From Halobacterium zhouii (GTDB lineage: Archaea; Halobacteriota; Halobacteria; Halobacteriales; Halobacteriaceae): a stretch of DNA of 64,000 nucleotides. The notes under the pieces were generated by a model. That model worked only from the letters and a program-made list of their open reading frames with translations. It searched no databases and was not told the DNA's origin. The stretch lies in the NCBI RefSeq assembly GCF_021249405.1, contig NZ_CP089593.1, forward strand, positions 806,001 through 870,000, written 5' to 3'. The position numbers were made by a program, and so were the translations under genes. The first letter of the stretch is position 1. Every line of letters begins with the position of its first letter. Shown in pieces: positions 21,060 to 29,992 of the stretch.

Positions 21060-21710
21060 ATGTCGGTGACTGTCTCTGCTCGGCGATTCGCGCCCGCTCG
21101 GAGCACACTGCTGTACGGCGCATTGCTCGTGAACGCCGAACTCGCCGCAGTGCTGTTCTACTACGCGGTCGTCGGGGTAACCCCCACAGACCTCGTCTTC
21201 CTCGCGTACCCGTTCGTGTGGATCAACGCCGCCATCTGGGGCGTCTCGCGAGTGAACCTCCCCGCTTCGTCGCCTCGCCGCCGGTGGCTCGCGTACGGTG
21301 TCGGCGTCGGTTACTTCCTGCTCCTCGGCGGCGTCGGAGGGTTGTTCATGCTCCACGGCGAGGGGCTCGGCGCTCGCATCTCGTGGCTGCCGCCAGGCTG
21401 GGGGCCGACGCTCGTGTACAGCACCACCGCGTTCACCGTCAGCCTGTTCCCGTTCAAGGTAGTGGGCTACGCGGCGCTGTCGTATCTGGTCGTCGCCACC
21501 GTCATCGATGCGGCGAACACCGGTATCGCCGGACTGCTCGGACTGTTCTCCTGCGTGAGTTGCACGTGGCCGGTCGCCGCGACCGTGTTCGCCAGCGTGT
21601 TCGGCGGCGCGTCGGCGGCGGCGAGTCTCGCCACGAACCAGCCGTACGCCCTCTCGACGGTCGTGTTCGTCTCTTCGATTCTCCTCCTGGTGTGGCGCCC
21701 GACGCAGTAG
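21060..21710 (+). CDS. membrane protein downstream of heme synthase, with intramembrane CxxC
   Basis: 216 residues, about six or seven helices. It starts one base after the ctaB stop and is surely in the same transcript. A notable feature is FSCVSCTWPVAATVFAS, a CxxC pair at the start of a hydrophobic helix, which could bind copper, heme or act in thiol exchange. No known family beyond conserved haloarchaeal membrane proteins was recognised. Position with heme synthase, ABC transporter and DUF420 gene points to oxidase maturation; this is inference. Confidence 0.75.
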   Translation: MSVTVSARRFAPARSTLLYGALLVNAELAAVLFYYAVVGVTPTDLVFLAYPFVWINAAIWGVSRVNLPASSPRRRWLAYGVGVGYFLLLGGVGGLFMLHGEGLGARISWLPPGWGPTLVYSTTAFTVSLFPFKVVGYAALSYLVVATVIDAANTGIAGLLGLFSCVSCTWPVAATVFASVFGGASAAASLATNQPYALSTVVFVSSILLLVWRPTQ

Positions 21711-21781
21711 CCACGGGCCTGGGAAACCAGACTCGTCCCGGAGTCGCAGTGCTTTAGCGCGGGGACTACGGAGCCACACGC

Positions 21782-22738
21782 ATGGAATCTGTGCTCGCCG
21801 CCGAGGACGTGCGGAAGTTCTACGGCGACACTGCTGCGCTGGACGGCGTCTCGCTGTCCGTCGACGAGGGCGAGGTGTTCGCGCTGGTCGGCCCGAACGG
21901 CGCGGGGAAGACGACGCTCGTTCGCTGTCTCACAGGGACGACGACGCCCGACGAGGGAGCGGTCCGACTGCTCGGTGAACCGCCCGCCGACGCCGGCAAG
22001 CAGCGCGTCGGCTTGCTCCCCCAGGACTTCTCGCCGACGGACCGGCTTACAGCGGGGGAACTCGTCGGCTACTACGCGGGCCTCTACGACGACGCACGCG
22101 ACCAGAGCGAGGTGCTCGCGGAGGTCGGCCTCGACCCTGACGACGACACCTGGTTCGGCGATCTCTCGGGCGGCCAGAAGCGCCGCGCGTGCGTCGCCGC
22201 CGCGCTCGTGAACGACCCGGACGTACTGTTCCTCGACGAACCCACGACTGCCGTCGACCCGGCGGGTCGGCGCGCGCTCTGGTCGGTGTTCGAGTCCCTC
22301 GCCGCGGCCGGCACCACCATCGTGCTCACCACCCACGACATGGCGGAGGCCGAGCGCCTCGCGGACGACGTCGCACTGCTCGCGGACGGTCGCGTGACAG
22401 CGTCGGGGTCGCCGGCCGAACTCGTCGCGCAGCACGGGGGGCCGACGCGACTCGTCGTGGAGACGGACGCCGGCGCAGACGACGTGTCGAGTGAGTTCCG
22501 CGCGGAGCGGACCGACGAAGGGCTCGTCTTCCGCGACGTCGCGCCCGAGGACATCGGGGGCGTGGTCGCCGCGCTCGACGACGCGGGCGTCGAGTTCGAA
22601 GCGCTGTCGTGGCGCGAACCGACGCTCGAGGACGCGTACCTCGAACTCGCGGGGGGTGTAGAGGTTGTTCGGGACGTCGACGCCGCGGGTGGCGCGACGA
22701 CGCGCCGCGACGCCTCGGACGCGGGGGTGACGCGATGA
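21782..22738 (+). CDS. ABC transporter ATP-binding protein, oxidase region
   Basis: 318 residues. Walker A GPNGAGKTTLVRC, signature LSGGQKRRACVAA, Walker B VLFLDEPTTAVDP, H-loop LTTHDMAEAERL. A C-terminal accessory region of about 100 residues follows, as in NatA/DrrA-like exporters. It overlaps the permease gene by four bases. Seventy-one bases separate it from the CxxC membrane gene, so it may be in the same transcript. The cargo is unknown; copper, heme or lipid export are all possible in this setting. Confidence 0.9.
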   Translation: MESVLAAEDVRKFYGDTAALDGVSLSVDEGEVFALVGPNGAGKTTLVRCLTGTTTPDEGAVRLLGEPPADAGKQRVGLLPQDFSPTDRLTAGELVGYYAGLYDDARDQSEVLAEVGLDPDDDTWFGDLSGGQKRRACVAAALVNDPDVLFLDEPTTAVDPAGRRALWSVFESLAAAGTTIVLTTHDMAEAERLADDVALLADGRVTASGSPAELVAQHGGPTRLVVETDAGADDVSSEFRAERTDEGLVFRDVAPEDIGGVVAALDDAGVEFEALSWREPTLEDAYLELAGGVEVVRDVDAAGGATTRRDASDAGVTR

Positions 22739-23481
22739 GCCGCGTCGAGCGCGTCACGTCGGAAGCGGTCGCGGCCTACCGGACGTTTCTGCGGCGGCGA
22801 ACGGCGGTGTTTTTCACGTTCTTCTTCCCGGTGTTGCTCATCGTCATCTTCGCCGGCCTCGTCCGCACCCAGACCGGCGGCGGCGGCCTGTTCTCGGAGC
22901 CGACGGCGTACTACGTGCCCGCCTACCTCGCGACGGTCGTCCTGTTCACGCCGCTGTCCCGGATCGGAAGCACCGTCGCGCGGTTCCGTGAGGGTAATCG
23001 CTTCGAGAAACTCGCCACCACGCCGCTCACCCGCGGCGAGTGGCTGGCCGCTCACACCCTGGTGAACGCCGCGCTCATCGCCGCCGCGTCCGCCGTCCTC
23101 CTCGTCGCACTACTTCTCACCGGCGCGTCGTTCGCGCTGTCGCCGTGGCTCGTCGTGTTCGTGCTCGGCGGCTCGGTGCTGTTCTGTGGCGTCGGCGCGG
23201 TGCTCGGGAGTGTCGCGGAGGGCCAGGACGGCGCAATCGCCATGAGCAACGGCATCGCGCTCCCGTTGCTCTTCCTCTCGGAGACGTTCATTCAGCCCGA
23301 TCTGTTCCCCGCCTGGTTCCGGCCAGTTGTCGACCTCTCCCCGCTCGCGTACTTCGCGCGCGGCGTACGCGCAGCGACGTATTCGTCGAACGGTGACGTG
23401 GTCACGAACGCCGCTGTCGTGGTCGTCCTCGCCGTCGTCGCGTTCGCGGTCGGTGCGGTCGTGATTCCCTGGACGGAATGA
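22735..23481 (+). CDS. ABC-2 type permease, oxidase region
   Basis: 248 residues with six helices. The segment RFREGNRFEKLATTPLTRGEW is the cytoplasmic coupling region of ABC-2 permeases, and MSNGIALPLLFLSETFIQPDLFP is the typical fifth-helix region. The ATGA overlap with the ATPase gene makes them one transporter. The start is placed at the ATG inside that overlap because an earlier in-frame start would sit deep in the ATPase gene. Confidence 0.88.
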   Translation: MSRVERVTSEAVAAYRTFLRRRTAVFFTFFFPVLLIVIFAGLVRTQTGGGGLFSEPTAYYVPAYLATVVLFTPLSRIGSTVARFREGNRFEKLATTPLTRGEWLAAHTLVNAALIAAASAVLLVALLLTGASFALSPWLVVFVLGGSVLFCGVGAVLGSVAEGQDGAIAMSNGIALPLLFLSETFIQPDLFPAWFRPVVDLSPLAYFARGVRAATYSSNGDVVTNAAVVVVLAVVAFAVGAVVIPWTE

Positions 23482-23597
23482 GGGGACTTTCGAGGCGTCG
23501 TATCCACGAGTAGCCGCGGTCAGTGCGGCTACGGTCTGAGCGAGAAAGCCACGAATTCCTGAAGCGAGACGGTTGACGAGTAAACGCAGGAAAACAC

Positions 23598-24206
23598 TCA
23601 GCGCGGCGTCCACGCGTAGACGTGGTTCAGCAGCCAGTACGTGACGACGCCGAGAAACAGACTGAGTGACCACGACGCGACGGCGATGCGGCCGTACTTC
23701 GCGTGCGCTGTGTCGCGGAGTTCACTCGGGGTGTGCGTGAGACCGAGAATCACGGCGTAGAGGACGACGGGAACCGCGACGACGGAGAGGAAGATGTGGA
23801 TAGCGAGCATCGCGAAGTAGACGAGTTCGACCGCCCCAGCGTACGCGTAGAGGAACTGCCCCTGCTGGATCTCGATGGACTTCTCGAAGCCGCCGCCGAC
23901 CTTCCAGAGGTAGAGCACGAGGAAGACGCAGATGAGCGTGAACGCCGTGAGCATCGCCACGCGGTGTTTCTCGACCTCGCCGCGCCGAATGAGCCGCCAC
24001 CCGATGAGCAGACTGGTGAGCGCCAGCGTGTTCACGACGGCGATGAGGTCTGAGAACAGGACGACCGCGCCCCGACCGAGTTCCGGAAAGAGAGGGATGA
24101 CTCCGGCGAACGCGCCGATTACGAGCGCGTATCCGACGACGGAGAGGACGGCGGTGACTCGCGCGGGGTTGGTTCTCGCGTAGCCGCGAACGTCCGCTGT
24201 GGCCAT
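23598..24206 (-). CDS. DUF420 (CtaM-type) membrane protein
   Basis: 202 residues, six helices. The sequence fits the DUF420 family: FSDLIAVVNTLALTSLLIGW, EKHRVAMLTAFTLICVFLVLY, and HIFLSVVAVPVVLYAVILGL with conserved histidines. In Firmicutes the DUF420 protein CtaM is needed to assemble heme-copper oxidases, and the position next to cox genes supports the same role here. ATG at 24206 is chosen; an ATG 27 bases upstream is a possible alternative. It converges on the ABC permease. Confidence 0.85.
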   Translation of the reverse strand: MATADVRGYARTNPARVTAVLSVVGYALVIGAFAGVIPLFPELGRGAVVLFSDLIAVVNTLALTSLLIGWRLIRRGEVEKHRVAMLTAFTLICVFLVLYLWKVGGGFEKSIEIQQGQFLYAYAGAVELVYFAMLAIHIFLSVVAVPVVLYAVILGLTHTPSELRDTAHAKYGRIAVASWSLSLFLGVVTYWLLNHVYAWTPR

Positions 24207-24326
24207 GCCCGATGGTTGGAATCCGGGGGTCAATCCGTTTTCGCTTCAACCCTGCTTGGAGTACTCCAACCGAAAGCGAAATAGGAGTCCGTTAGAGTGA
24301 AACCGTCATGCAGCAAATTCCTGGAC

Positions 24327-24743
24327 ATGAGCGAGGAACCCCAGCGCAATATCCGGTGTCTCGTGGCGAAGGTTGGTCTCGACGGCCACGACCGGGGCGC
24401 ACACGTCATTACGCGGGCGTTTCGCGACGCCGGCTTCGAGGTCGTCTACTCCGGCCTCCACAAGGCGCCCGACGAACTGGTGCAGGCGACCGTTCAGGAG
24501 GACGTCGACGTCCTCGGCATCTCCATCCTCTCGGGTGCGCACAACACGCTCGTCCCGAAGGTCATCGAGGGTCTCAAGGAGTACGACGCCTTCGAGGACA
24601 CGCTCATCATCGTCGGCGGTATCATCCCCGACGAGGACCGCGAGGGCCTCCGCGAGGAGGGCGTGTCGGCCATCTTCGGGCCGGGGACGCCGATGGAAGA
24701 GACCATCGAGTTCATCCGGGAGAACGTCGAGCGGCGTGACTGA
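24327..24743 (+). CDS. mcmA2: methylmalonyl-CoA mutase, cobalamin-binding subunit
   Basis: 138 residues, a stand-alone B12-binding domain. The base-off/His-on motif is KVGLDGHDRGAHVI (DxHxxG), followed by VLGISILSGAHNTLVP and VVGGIIPDEDRE. It partners the catalytic subunit encoded about 15 kb away at 7457-9160. The next gene, meaB, follows after one base, a pairing that ties the subunit to mutase activation. ATG at 24327 is favoured over one 30 bases earlier, which adds a stretch unlike other family members. Confidence 0.94.
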   Translation: MSEEPQRNIRCLVAKVGLDGHDRGAHVITRAFRDAGFEVVYSGLHKAPDELVQATVQEDVDVLGISILSGAHNTLVPKVIEGLKEYDAFEDTLIIVGGIIPDEDREGLREEGVSAIFGPGTPMEETIEFIRENVERRD

Positions 24744-24744
24744 G

Positions 24745-25722
24745 ATGGCGACCACGGACGCACCCGAACTCGTCCAGGAACTCCTGGCGGGCAAGCACCG
24801 AGCGCTCGCCCGCGTCATCTCGAAGATAGAGAACCGCTCGCCGGGCTACCGCGACATCGTCTCCGCGCTGTACGAACACACGGGCGACGCGGACGTCATC
24901 GGCATCACGGGCAGTCCCGGCGCGGGGAAGTCGACGCTCGTGGACAAGATGGCGAAGGCGTACCGCGACGCTGGCCTCACGGTGGGCGTCATCGCAGTCG
25001 ACCCGTCGTCGCCGTTCACAGGTGGCGCGGTGCTCGGCGACCGCATCCGCATGGCCTCGACGACCGGCGACATGGACACGTTCTTTCGGTCGATGTCTGC
25101 CCGGGGCAACCTCGGCGGACTCTCGACGGCCACCGCGGACGCCGTGAAGGCCCTCGACGCGTTCGGCAAGGACAAGGTCATCGTCGAGACGGTTGGCGCG
25201 GGCCAGAGCGAGGTGGACATCGTGAAGACCGCGGACACCGTCGCCGTGCTCGTCCCGCCGTCGTCGGGTGACGACGTGCAGATGCTGAAGGCCGGCATCC
25301 TCGAGATCGGGGACGTGTTCGTCGTGAACAAGGCCGACCTCTCGGGCGCGGACGAAACGGTCACGGAGCTCCTGAACATGCTCGACTACCGGGAGGGCGA
25401 CCCCGACGACTGGGACCCACAGGTCCTCGAAACCGTCGCAAAATCGGGAGAGGGCGTCGAGGAGTTCCTCGACACGCTCGACGAGCACGCGGCGTGGCTC
25501 GACGAGTCGGGGCGAAGAGAAGAACAGCGCCGCACGCGCCACGCGGAGGAACTCCGGACGCTCCTTCGCGAGGACGCGAGCGCGCTCATCGAGGACGAAC
25601 TCGACGCTCGCGGCGGCGTCGACGCCCTCGTCGACCGCATCGAGGCCGGCGAGACGACGCCGTACGAACTCGCTGACGACGTCCTCGACCCGGTCGCGGA
25701 GTGTCTCGGCGACGAGCACTGA
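24745..25722 (+). CDS. meaB: MeaB/ArgK-type GTPase, mutase chaperone
   Basis: 325 residues. G3E-family GTPase that gates and protects methylmalonyl-CoA mutase. P-loop GITGSPGAGKSTLVDK, then VIAVDPSSPFTGGAVLGDRIRM, VETVGAGQSEVDI as switch/Walker B, and NKADL for guanine recognition. It follows the B12-binding subunit directly and probably loads or repairs cobalamin there. ATG at 24745 is preferred to a GTG nine bases upstream, which lies within the preceding gene. C-terminal region forms a charged helical dimerisation arm as usual. Confidence 0.93.
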   Translation: MATTDAPELVQELLAGKHRALARVISKIENRSPGYRDIVSALYEHTGDADVIGITGSPGAGKSTLVDKMAKAYRDAGLTVGVIAVDPSSPFTGGAVLGDRIRMASTTGDMDTFFRSMSARGNLGGLSTATADAVKALDAFGKDKVIVETVGAGQSEVDIVKTADTVAVLVPPSSGDDVQMLKAGILEIGDVFVVNKADLSGADETVTELLNMLDYREGDPDDWDPQVLETVAKSGEGVEEFLDTLDEHAAWLDESGRREEQRRTRHAEELRTLLREDASALIEDELDARGGVDALVDRIEAGETTPYELADDVLDPVAECLGDEH

Positions 25723-25833
25723 GCCAGGTTCCCCGTTCGGCCAGCACTCGTCTTCTTCTCACAACTGTCGGGTTACCAACCTCCCCAAACGTGTTACAAC
25801 GCATACGTTACTGGGAGTCGACAGTACGTGCTC

Positions 25834-26619
25834 ATGGGGAGTGTGCGACTGGTCGGCGAGGGGTCGTCGGACGGACCGAACACGGCGAACGTCGTCCTCT
25901 ACCCCAACGAATCAGGGGCTGACGACGACGCCTGCACCACATACGTTGCCGGCGCCATCGACGCGGGGTTCGGAATTCTGACCGACAACGGACATCTCGG
26001 TCAGTACAACACGTACAAGTACGCGCCCACGACGTACCCCGGCTTCGACGCCACGGAAACTCCCTACGAGCAGTTAGCGCCGGCGTGGATCGACTGGCTC
26101 ACGGAGCACTCCGAGTGGTATCCCTCGATGAACGGCTGCCACATGCTCGTCACCTCGGAGTACCGGGATTCGGGCGGCCCCGCGAGCCTCGACTACCACC
26201 GCGACCTGCGCGTCAACCGCCTCGCCGACTGCGCGTTCAACACCGCACAGGCAATGATACTCGGGGTGGCTGAACCGGAAGCCAACCGCGGGAAACACCG
26301 GAATTTCGCCATCCAGGAGCCACTCCACACGTTCATCCCGGAGACCTACCTGGCCGAGCAGACGACGCTGCTGGACCCCGAAGAGCCCGACGAGCACCAG
26401 CTCGGCGTGGTGCGAAGCGACGGCAGCGCGACGCCGATGCTGACCGGTCACGCTGGCGGTGACGACTGGTACTACGGTGAAGCGAGCAGGGGGCGCTGCC
26501 AGAGCGACCACGCGTGGGACGGCACTCACACCATGGAACTCACCGAGTGCACCCGGGAGGCAGTGGAACTCGCGGCGGCGAACGCGCCCGACGTCGGAGG
26601 GTCTACCGGTGGCCGGTGA
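25834..26619 (+). CDS. conserved haloarchaeal protein of unknown function, five cysteines
   Basis: 261 residues with no recognised family. Composition is aromatic- and histidine-rich (YNTYKYAPTTYPGF; SEWYPSMNGCHMLVTSEY), with five cysteines spread over the chain (in DACTTY, GCHML, ADCAF, GRCQS and TECTR). That pattern suits a folded extracellular or disulfide-bonded domain, yet no signal peptide precedes it: the frame is open upstream to 25723 but lacks another start. A CGTTAC box at 25806-25811 would give a leaderless message. It overlaps the next gene by 11 bases. Possibly a truncated secreted protein. Confidence 0.65.
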   Translation: MGSVRLVGEGSSDGPNTANVVLYPNESGADDDACTTYVAGAIDAGFGILTDNGHLGQYNTYKYAPTTYPGFDATETPYEQLAPAWIDWLTEHSEWYPSMNGCHMLVTSEYRDSGGPASLDYHRDLRVNRLADCAFNTAQAMILGVAEPEANRGKHRNFAIQEPLHTFIPETYLAEQTTLLDPEEPDEHQLGVVRSDGSATPMLTGHAGGDDWYYGEASRGRCQSDHAWDGTHTMELTECTREAVELAAANAPDVGGSTGGR

Positions 26620-27367
26620 CGAACCCCGGACGCGTAAGTGTGCAGGCCCACCAGTCGGCCGACGGCGCTTCCTGGCTGCCGTCGGTGGCGCATCGGCCGC
26701 CGGACAAGCGCTCCAGTCAGTCGCCGCGGGGTCGTCCACAGCCGGCTCTCGGTCGGTCGACGACGCGGACTCGACGCACTTCACGGAAGCCACGCTCGAG
26801 TTCGAACTGCGCGACGAGACGATAACCCCCGCCCGAAGGAGTGGCCCGCGCCCGTACACCGCGACGCGGTCCGAGCGGCGTCTGCTCGTTCACGCAACGC
26901 TCGCGCAATCGGCACACCGCGCCCTGCTCGACGCCGACGCGGTGGTCTTCGGACTCGAATCGTTCCGATCCGCGCCCGCGGTGTTTACCCGGGGAACCGA
27001 GGACGTGCTTCCGGTTGCCGGGTCCGCAACGCCGCACCGAACCAGATTCATCAGGCTAGACGCGTGGGACGGAGCGCCGTCGTACCGAGTCAGGACTGCC
27101 GGGGACAGAAACGCCGGGGCTGCCGAAGGCGGAACCGACGAGACTGCCGAACCCGGAACCGTCGCCGTCCAGGTCGCGGACCAGACTGTAGCAGTTCCAC
27201 GCGACGACGCCACGACGGTCCGCCTCGACGACCGGAAGATACCCGCCGAACACGTTCCCGGCTACGAGCAAGCGGACGCGATGACCGTCACCCCGCGACT
27301 CGAGGTCCGGAACTACGGCTGCCTTGCAGTGTGCGACGCGACCGACTGCGACCGACACAACGCCTAA
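26609..27367 (+). CDS. Tat-exported protein of unknown function
   Basis: 252 residues from the GTG at 26609. The N-terminus carries a twin-arginine signal, VGRRRFLAAVGGASAAG, followed by a small-residue cleavage region (near SVAAGSS). The mature part is mostly beta-like, with an internal acidic glycine-rich linker (AAEGGTDETAEPG), and ends with YGCLAVCDATDCDRH, a three-cysteine tail that could bind metal. It overlaps the preceding gene by 11 bases, implying coupled translation. No known domain recognised. The weak GTG start is inferred from the signal peptide position. Confidence 0.65.
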   Translation: MAGDEPRTRKCAGPPVGRRRFLAAVGGASAAGQALQSVAAGSSTAGSRSVDDADSTHFTEATLEFELRDETITPARRSGPRPYTATRSERRLLVHATLAQSAHRALLDADAVVFGLESFRSAPAVFTRGTEDVLPVAGSATPHRTRFIRLDAWDGAPSYRVRTAGDRNAGAAEGGTDETAEPGTVAVQVADQTVAVPRDDATTVRLDDRKIPAEHVPGYEQADAMTVTPRLEVRNYGCLAVCDATDCDRHNA

Positions 27368-27392
27368 CCACTCTGGCGTAGAACTCTGACCT

Positions 27393-28334
27393 ATGCGACT
27401 CCGAAGAATCCTGGCGGGAGCGGTCGGGGGGCTCGTCGCCGTCGAAGCCGCGAACCGCGTCCTCGCCGCCCGGTCGGACCCGTTACCGCCCGCGCTCGCC
27501 GGCGACCAGGGAACCTACCGATGGCGGGGGTTCGACGTGGCGTACACGGAGGCCGGCGACCCCGAAGACCCGGACGTCGTCTGCCTGCACGGCGTGCACG
27601 CCGCGGCGTCGACCGCTGAATTCGACGCGATTCTCGACGCGCTCGCGGCCGACCACCACGTCCTCGCGCCGGACCTGCCGGGATTCGGCTGTAGCGACCG
27701 ACCACCGGTGGCGTACACGTCGACGCTGTACGAGTCGTTCCTGGCGGACTTCCTCGCTGACACCGCCGACGACCCGGTCGTGCTCGGGAGTTCGCTCGCC
27801 GGCGGGTGGGCGGCGGCCGCCCTCGGCGCGGACGGCGTCGACGCCTCCCGCCTCGTGCTCGTCTGTCCGACGGCGGACACCGGGCCGCTCCGCCCGTGGG
27901 TGCGCCGACTGTTTCGGTCGCCCGTTCTCGGAACCGGACTGTTCAACGCGCTCGTGAGCAAGCCCTCGCTGCGCGCGTTCGACGAGCGCGACGCCTTCTA
28001 CCGCGCCGCGAACGTCCCCGACGAACTCCTGGACCACCAGTGGCGGACCGCCCACCAGCCGAACGCGCGGTTCGCGCCGGCGTCGTTCGTCAGCGGCTAC
28101 CTCGACCCGACCGTGAACCTCGGCCGGGAACTCGCGGCGGCCGACTGTCCCGTCACGCTCGTCTGGGGCCGGGAAGCCACCATCACGCCGCTCGCCGACG
28201 GCCGCGTACTCGCGGACGAAGCGGACGCGCGACTGGTCGTTGTCGACGACACTCGCTTGCTCCCACACGCAGAACAACCCGACGCGTTCCTCGAAGCCGT
28301 CCGCAAGGACCTGCCTCGTCTCGAAGCGGAGTGA
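27393..28334 (+). CDS. alpha/beta hydrolase
   Basis: 313 residues. The fold is clear from VVCLHGVHAAAS (oxyanion region), APDLPGFGCSDRPP, the nucleophile elbow VVLGSSLAGGW with the catalytic serine, and a C-terminal histidine in RLLPHAEQPDAF. The hydrophobic N-terminus (RRILAGAVGGLVAVEAANR) may be a membrane anchor. Substrate unknown; esterase-like. It starts 25 bases after the Tat protein gene on the same strand, so it could be part of the same transcript. Confidence 0.85.
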   Translation: MRLRRILAGAVGGLVAVEAANRVLAARSDPLPPALAGDQGTYRWRGFDVAYTEAGDPEDPDVVCLHGVHAAASTAEFDAILDALAADHHVLAPDLPGFGCSDRPPVAYTSTLYESFLADFLADTADDPVVLGSSLAGGWAAAALGADGVDASRLVLVCPTADTGPLRPWVRRLFRSPVLGTGLFNALVSKPSLRAFDERDAFYRAANVPDELLDHQWRTAHQPNARFAPASFVSGYLDPTVNLGRELAAADCPVTLVWGREATITPLADGRVLADEADARLVVVDDTRLLPHAEQPDAFLEAVRKDLPRLEAE

Positions 28335-28373
28335 CCACGCCGACCGCGGGGACCGAGGCGGCGCGCGGCCCGA

Positions 28374-28754
28374 CTACCGCGGTTCGAAGCAGAGCAACCG
28401 TTCGCCCGTCGTCTCGCTCTCGCCGACCCGTGGCGTGACTTCGAGGCCGTTCTCGGCGTCCGCCTCGTCCGCGAGCACCTGACCCGTCAGTCGAACCGGA
28501 CCGAAGTCCACGACCGCCGTGACGTACGGCGCGTCGTCCACGAACGACGGCGTCGCGACGTGAATCGTCGTGTGCGTCTCGACCGTTCCCGTCTCGGGGA
28601 GCGGTTCCTCGGTGAGTTCTCGACTCGCGCAGTGCGGGCAGACGCGCCGCGGCGGCAGACTCCCGTGGCCGTTCGCGCACTCCAGGTAGTAGCCGTCGCC
28701 CGATTCGAGGGCGTCGAGCCAGTCGTCGTAGCCCGCGTCTCTGGTCTCCGTCAT
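28374..28754 (-). CDS. DUF35 OB-fold protein with zinc ribbon
   Basis: 126 residues. N-terminal zinc ribbon with C-x-NGH near residue 26 and CPHCAS, then an OB fold ending in GERLLCFEPR. DUF35 proteins act as acyl-CoA channel partners of archaeal thiolases and HMG-CoA synthase. The start overlaps the thiolase stop by four bases (ATGA), so the two are made together. No HMG-CoA synthase gene lies beside them, so this pair may serve fatty acid or ketone degradation rather than the mevalonate route. Confidence 0.88.
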   Translation of the reverse strand: MTETRDAGYDDWLDALESGDGYYLECANGHGSLPPRRVCPHCASRELTEEPLPETGTVETHTTIHVATPSFVDDAPYVTAVVDFGPVRLTGQVLADEADAENGLEVTPRVGESETTGERLLCFEPR

Positions 28755-29917
28755 TCTTGTACCTCCAAGACGTGTACGACAGCACTCGCGACCGTGCCAC
28801 CCGCGTTGTGCGCGACGCCGACCCGGGCGTCCGGCACGTACTCGCTGTTGTGGTGGTCCCCGCGCAACACCCGCGTCAGTTCCGCGACCTGGCTGGTGCC
28901 GGTCGCACCGACCGGATGGCCCTTCGCTTTCAGGCCGCCCGAGAGGTTCACCGGCAGATCGCCCTCGCGCGTGGTCACGCCGTCGCGCGCCGCGGCCACT
29001 CCCTCACCTGTCTCGAAGAAGCCGAGAGACTCCGTCGCGAGCACCTCCGCGATGGTGAAACAGTCGTGGACCTCGGCCACGTCGACGTCGCCTGCGGTGA
29101 CGCCGGCGTCCGCGTAGGCCTCGTCCGCGGCGTCCGTCGCGGCGGGCGACGTCGCCACGTTCTCGCGGTCCTGGAGCGCCATCATGTCGCCGCCCTGCCC
29201 GGTTCCCGTGATGGCGATGGACGCGTCGAGATCGTTTCGCTCGGCGTAGTCCTCGCTCACGAGCACGACGGCGCTCGCCCCGTCCGTGATTGGGCAGGCG
29301 TCGTAGAGGTGGAGCGGCGACGCCACGGGCGGACTGTCCATCGCTTCCTCGACGGTGATCTCGCTCTGGTACTGCGCGTGGTCGTTGCCCACCGCGTTCT
29401 CGTGGTTCTTCACCGCAATGTGCGCGAGGTCCTCGCGCGTCCCGCCGAACTGCTCGAAGTACGCGTTCGCCATCAGCGCGTACGCTCCGGGGAACGTCAT
29501 CCCGGCGCGCACCTCGTACAGTTCGTCCGCCGCGATTGCGAGCGCCTCCGTCGTCCGCGCGGTGTCGAGGTTGTTCATGCGCTCGGCGCCGCCGACGACG
29601 AGCACGTCGGCTTCGCCGTTGCGCACGTCCCGCACCGCCTGCCGGAGCGCCACGCCGCTGGACGCACACGCGCTCTCGTACCGCGTTGCGGGTGCGTGTA
29701 CGCCGAGTGATTCTGCCGCGAGCGGGCCCTGGTGACCCTGGTGCTCGCTCAGTTCGCCCATGAAGTTCCCGTAGTGGACTGCTTCCACGTCCGCAGGGTC
29801 GACGCTGGCGTCGTCGAGGGCGGCGAGGCCGGCTTCCGCGAACAGGTCGCGGCTCGTGCGCTCGGGGTGGTTCCCGAAGTGGGTGAGACCAACCCCGGCG
29901 ACTCGCGCGTTCGTCAT
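28751..29917 (-). CDS. thiolase family protein (SCPx/acetyl-CoA acetyltransferase type)
   Basis: 388 residues. The active-site cysteine lies in YESACASSGVAL (about Cys84), with the second catalytic part HDCFTIAE and the C-terminal LSGGLKAKGHPVGATG. Thiolases of this archaeal type condense or cleave acyl-CoA with a DUF35 partner, and here the DUF35 gene is coupled downstream. ATG at 29917 begins TNARVAGVGLTHFG, the usual family start. Probably involved in beta-oxidation together with the other acyl-CoA genes in the window. Confidence 0.9.
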   Translation of the reverse strand: MTNARVAGVGLTHFGNHPERTSRDLFAEAGLAALDDASVDPADVEAVHYGNFMGELSEHQGHQGPLAAESLGVHAPATRYESACASSGVALRQAVRDVRNGEADVLVVGGAERMNNLDTARTTEALAIAADELYEVRAGMTFPGAYALMANAYFEQFGGTREDLAHIAVKNHENAVGNDHAQYQSEITVEEAMDSPPVASPLHLYDACPITDGASAVVLVSEDYAERNDLDASIAITGTGQGGDMMALQDRENVATSPAATDAADEAYADAGVTAGDVDVAEVHDCFTIAEVLATESLGFFETGEGVAAARDGVTTREGDLPVNLSGGLKAKGHPVGATGTSQVAELTRVLRGDHHNSEYVPDARVGVAHNAGGTVASAVVHVLEVQE

Positions 29918-29992
29918 ACCTCACAATAGTTCAGGCCGGTTCAAAAGGTGTGCGGAACCGGGGGGGACTGCTCCCGCAGTTACTGCCTGTTA

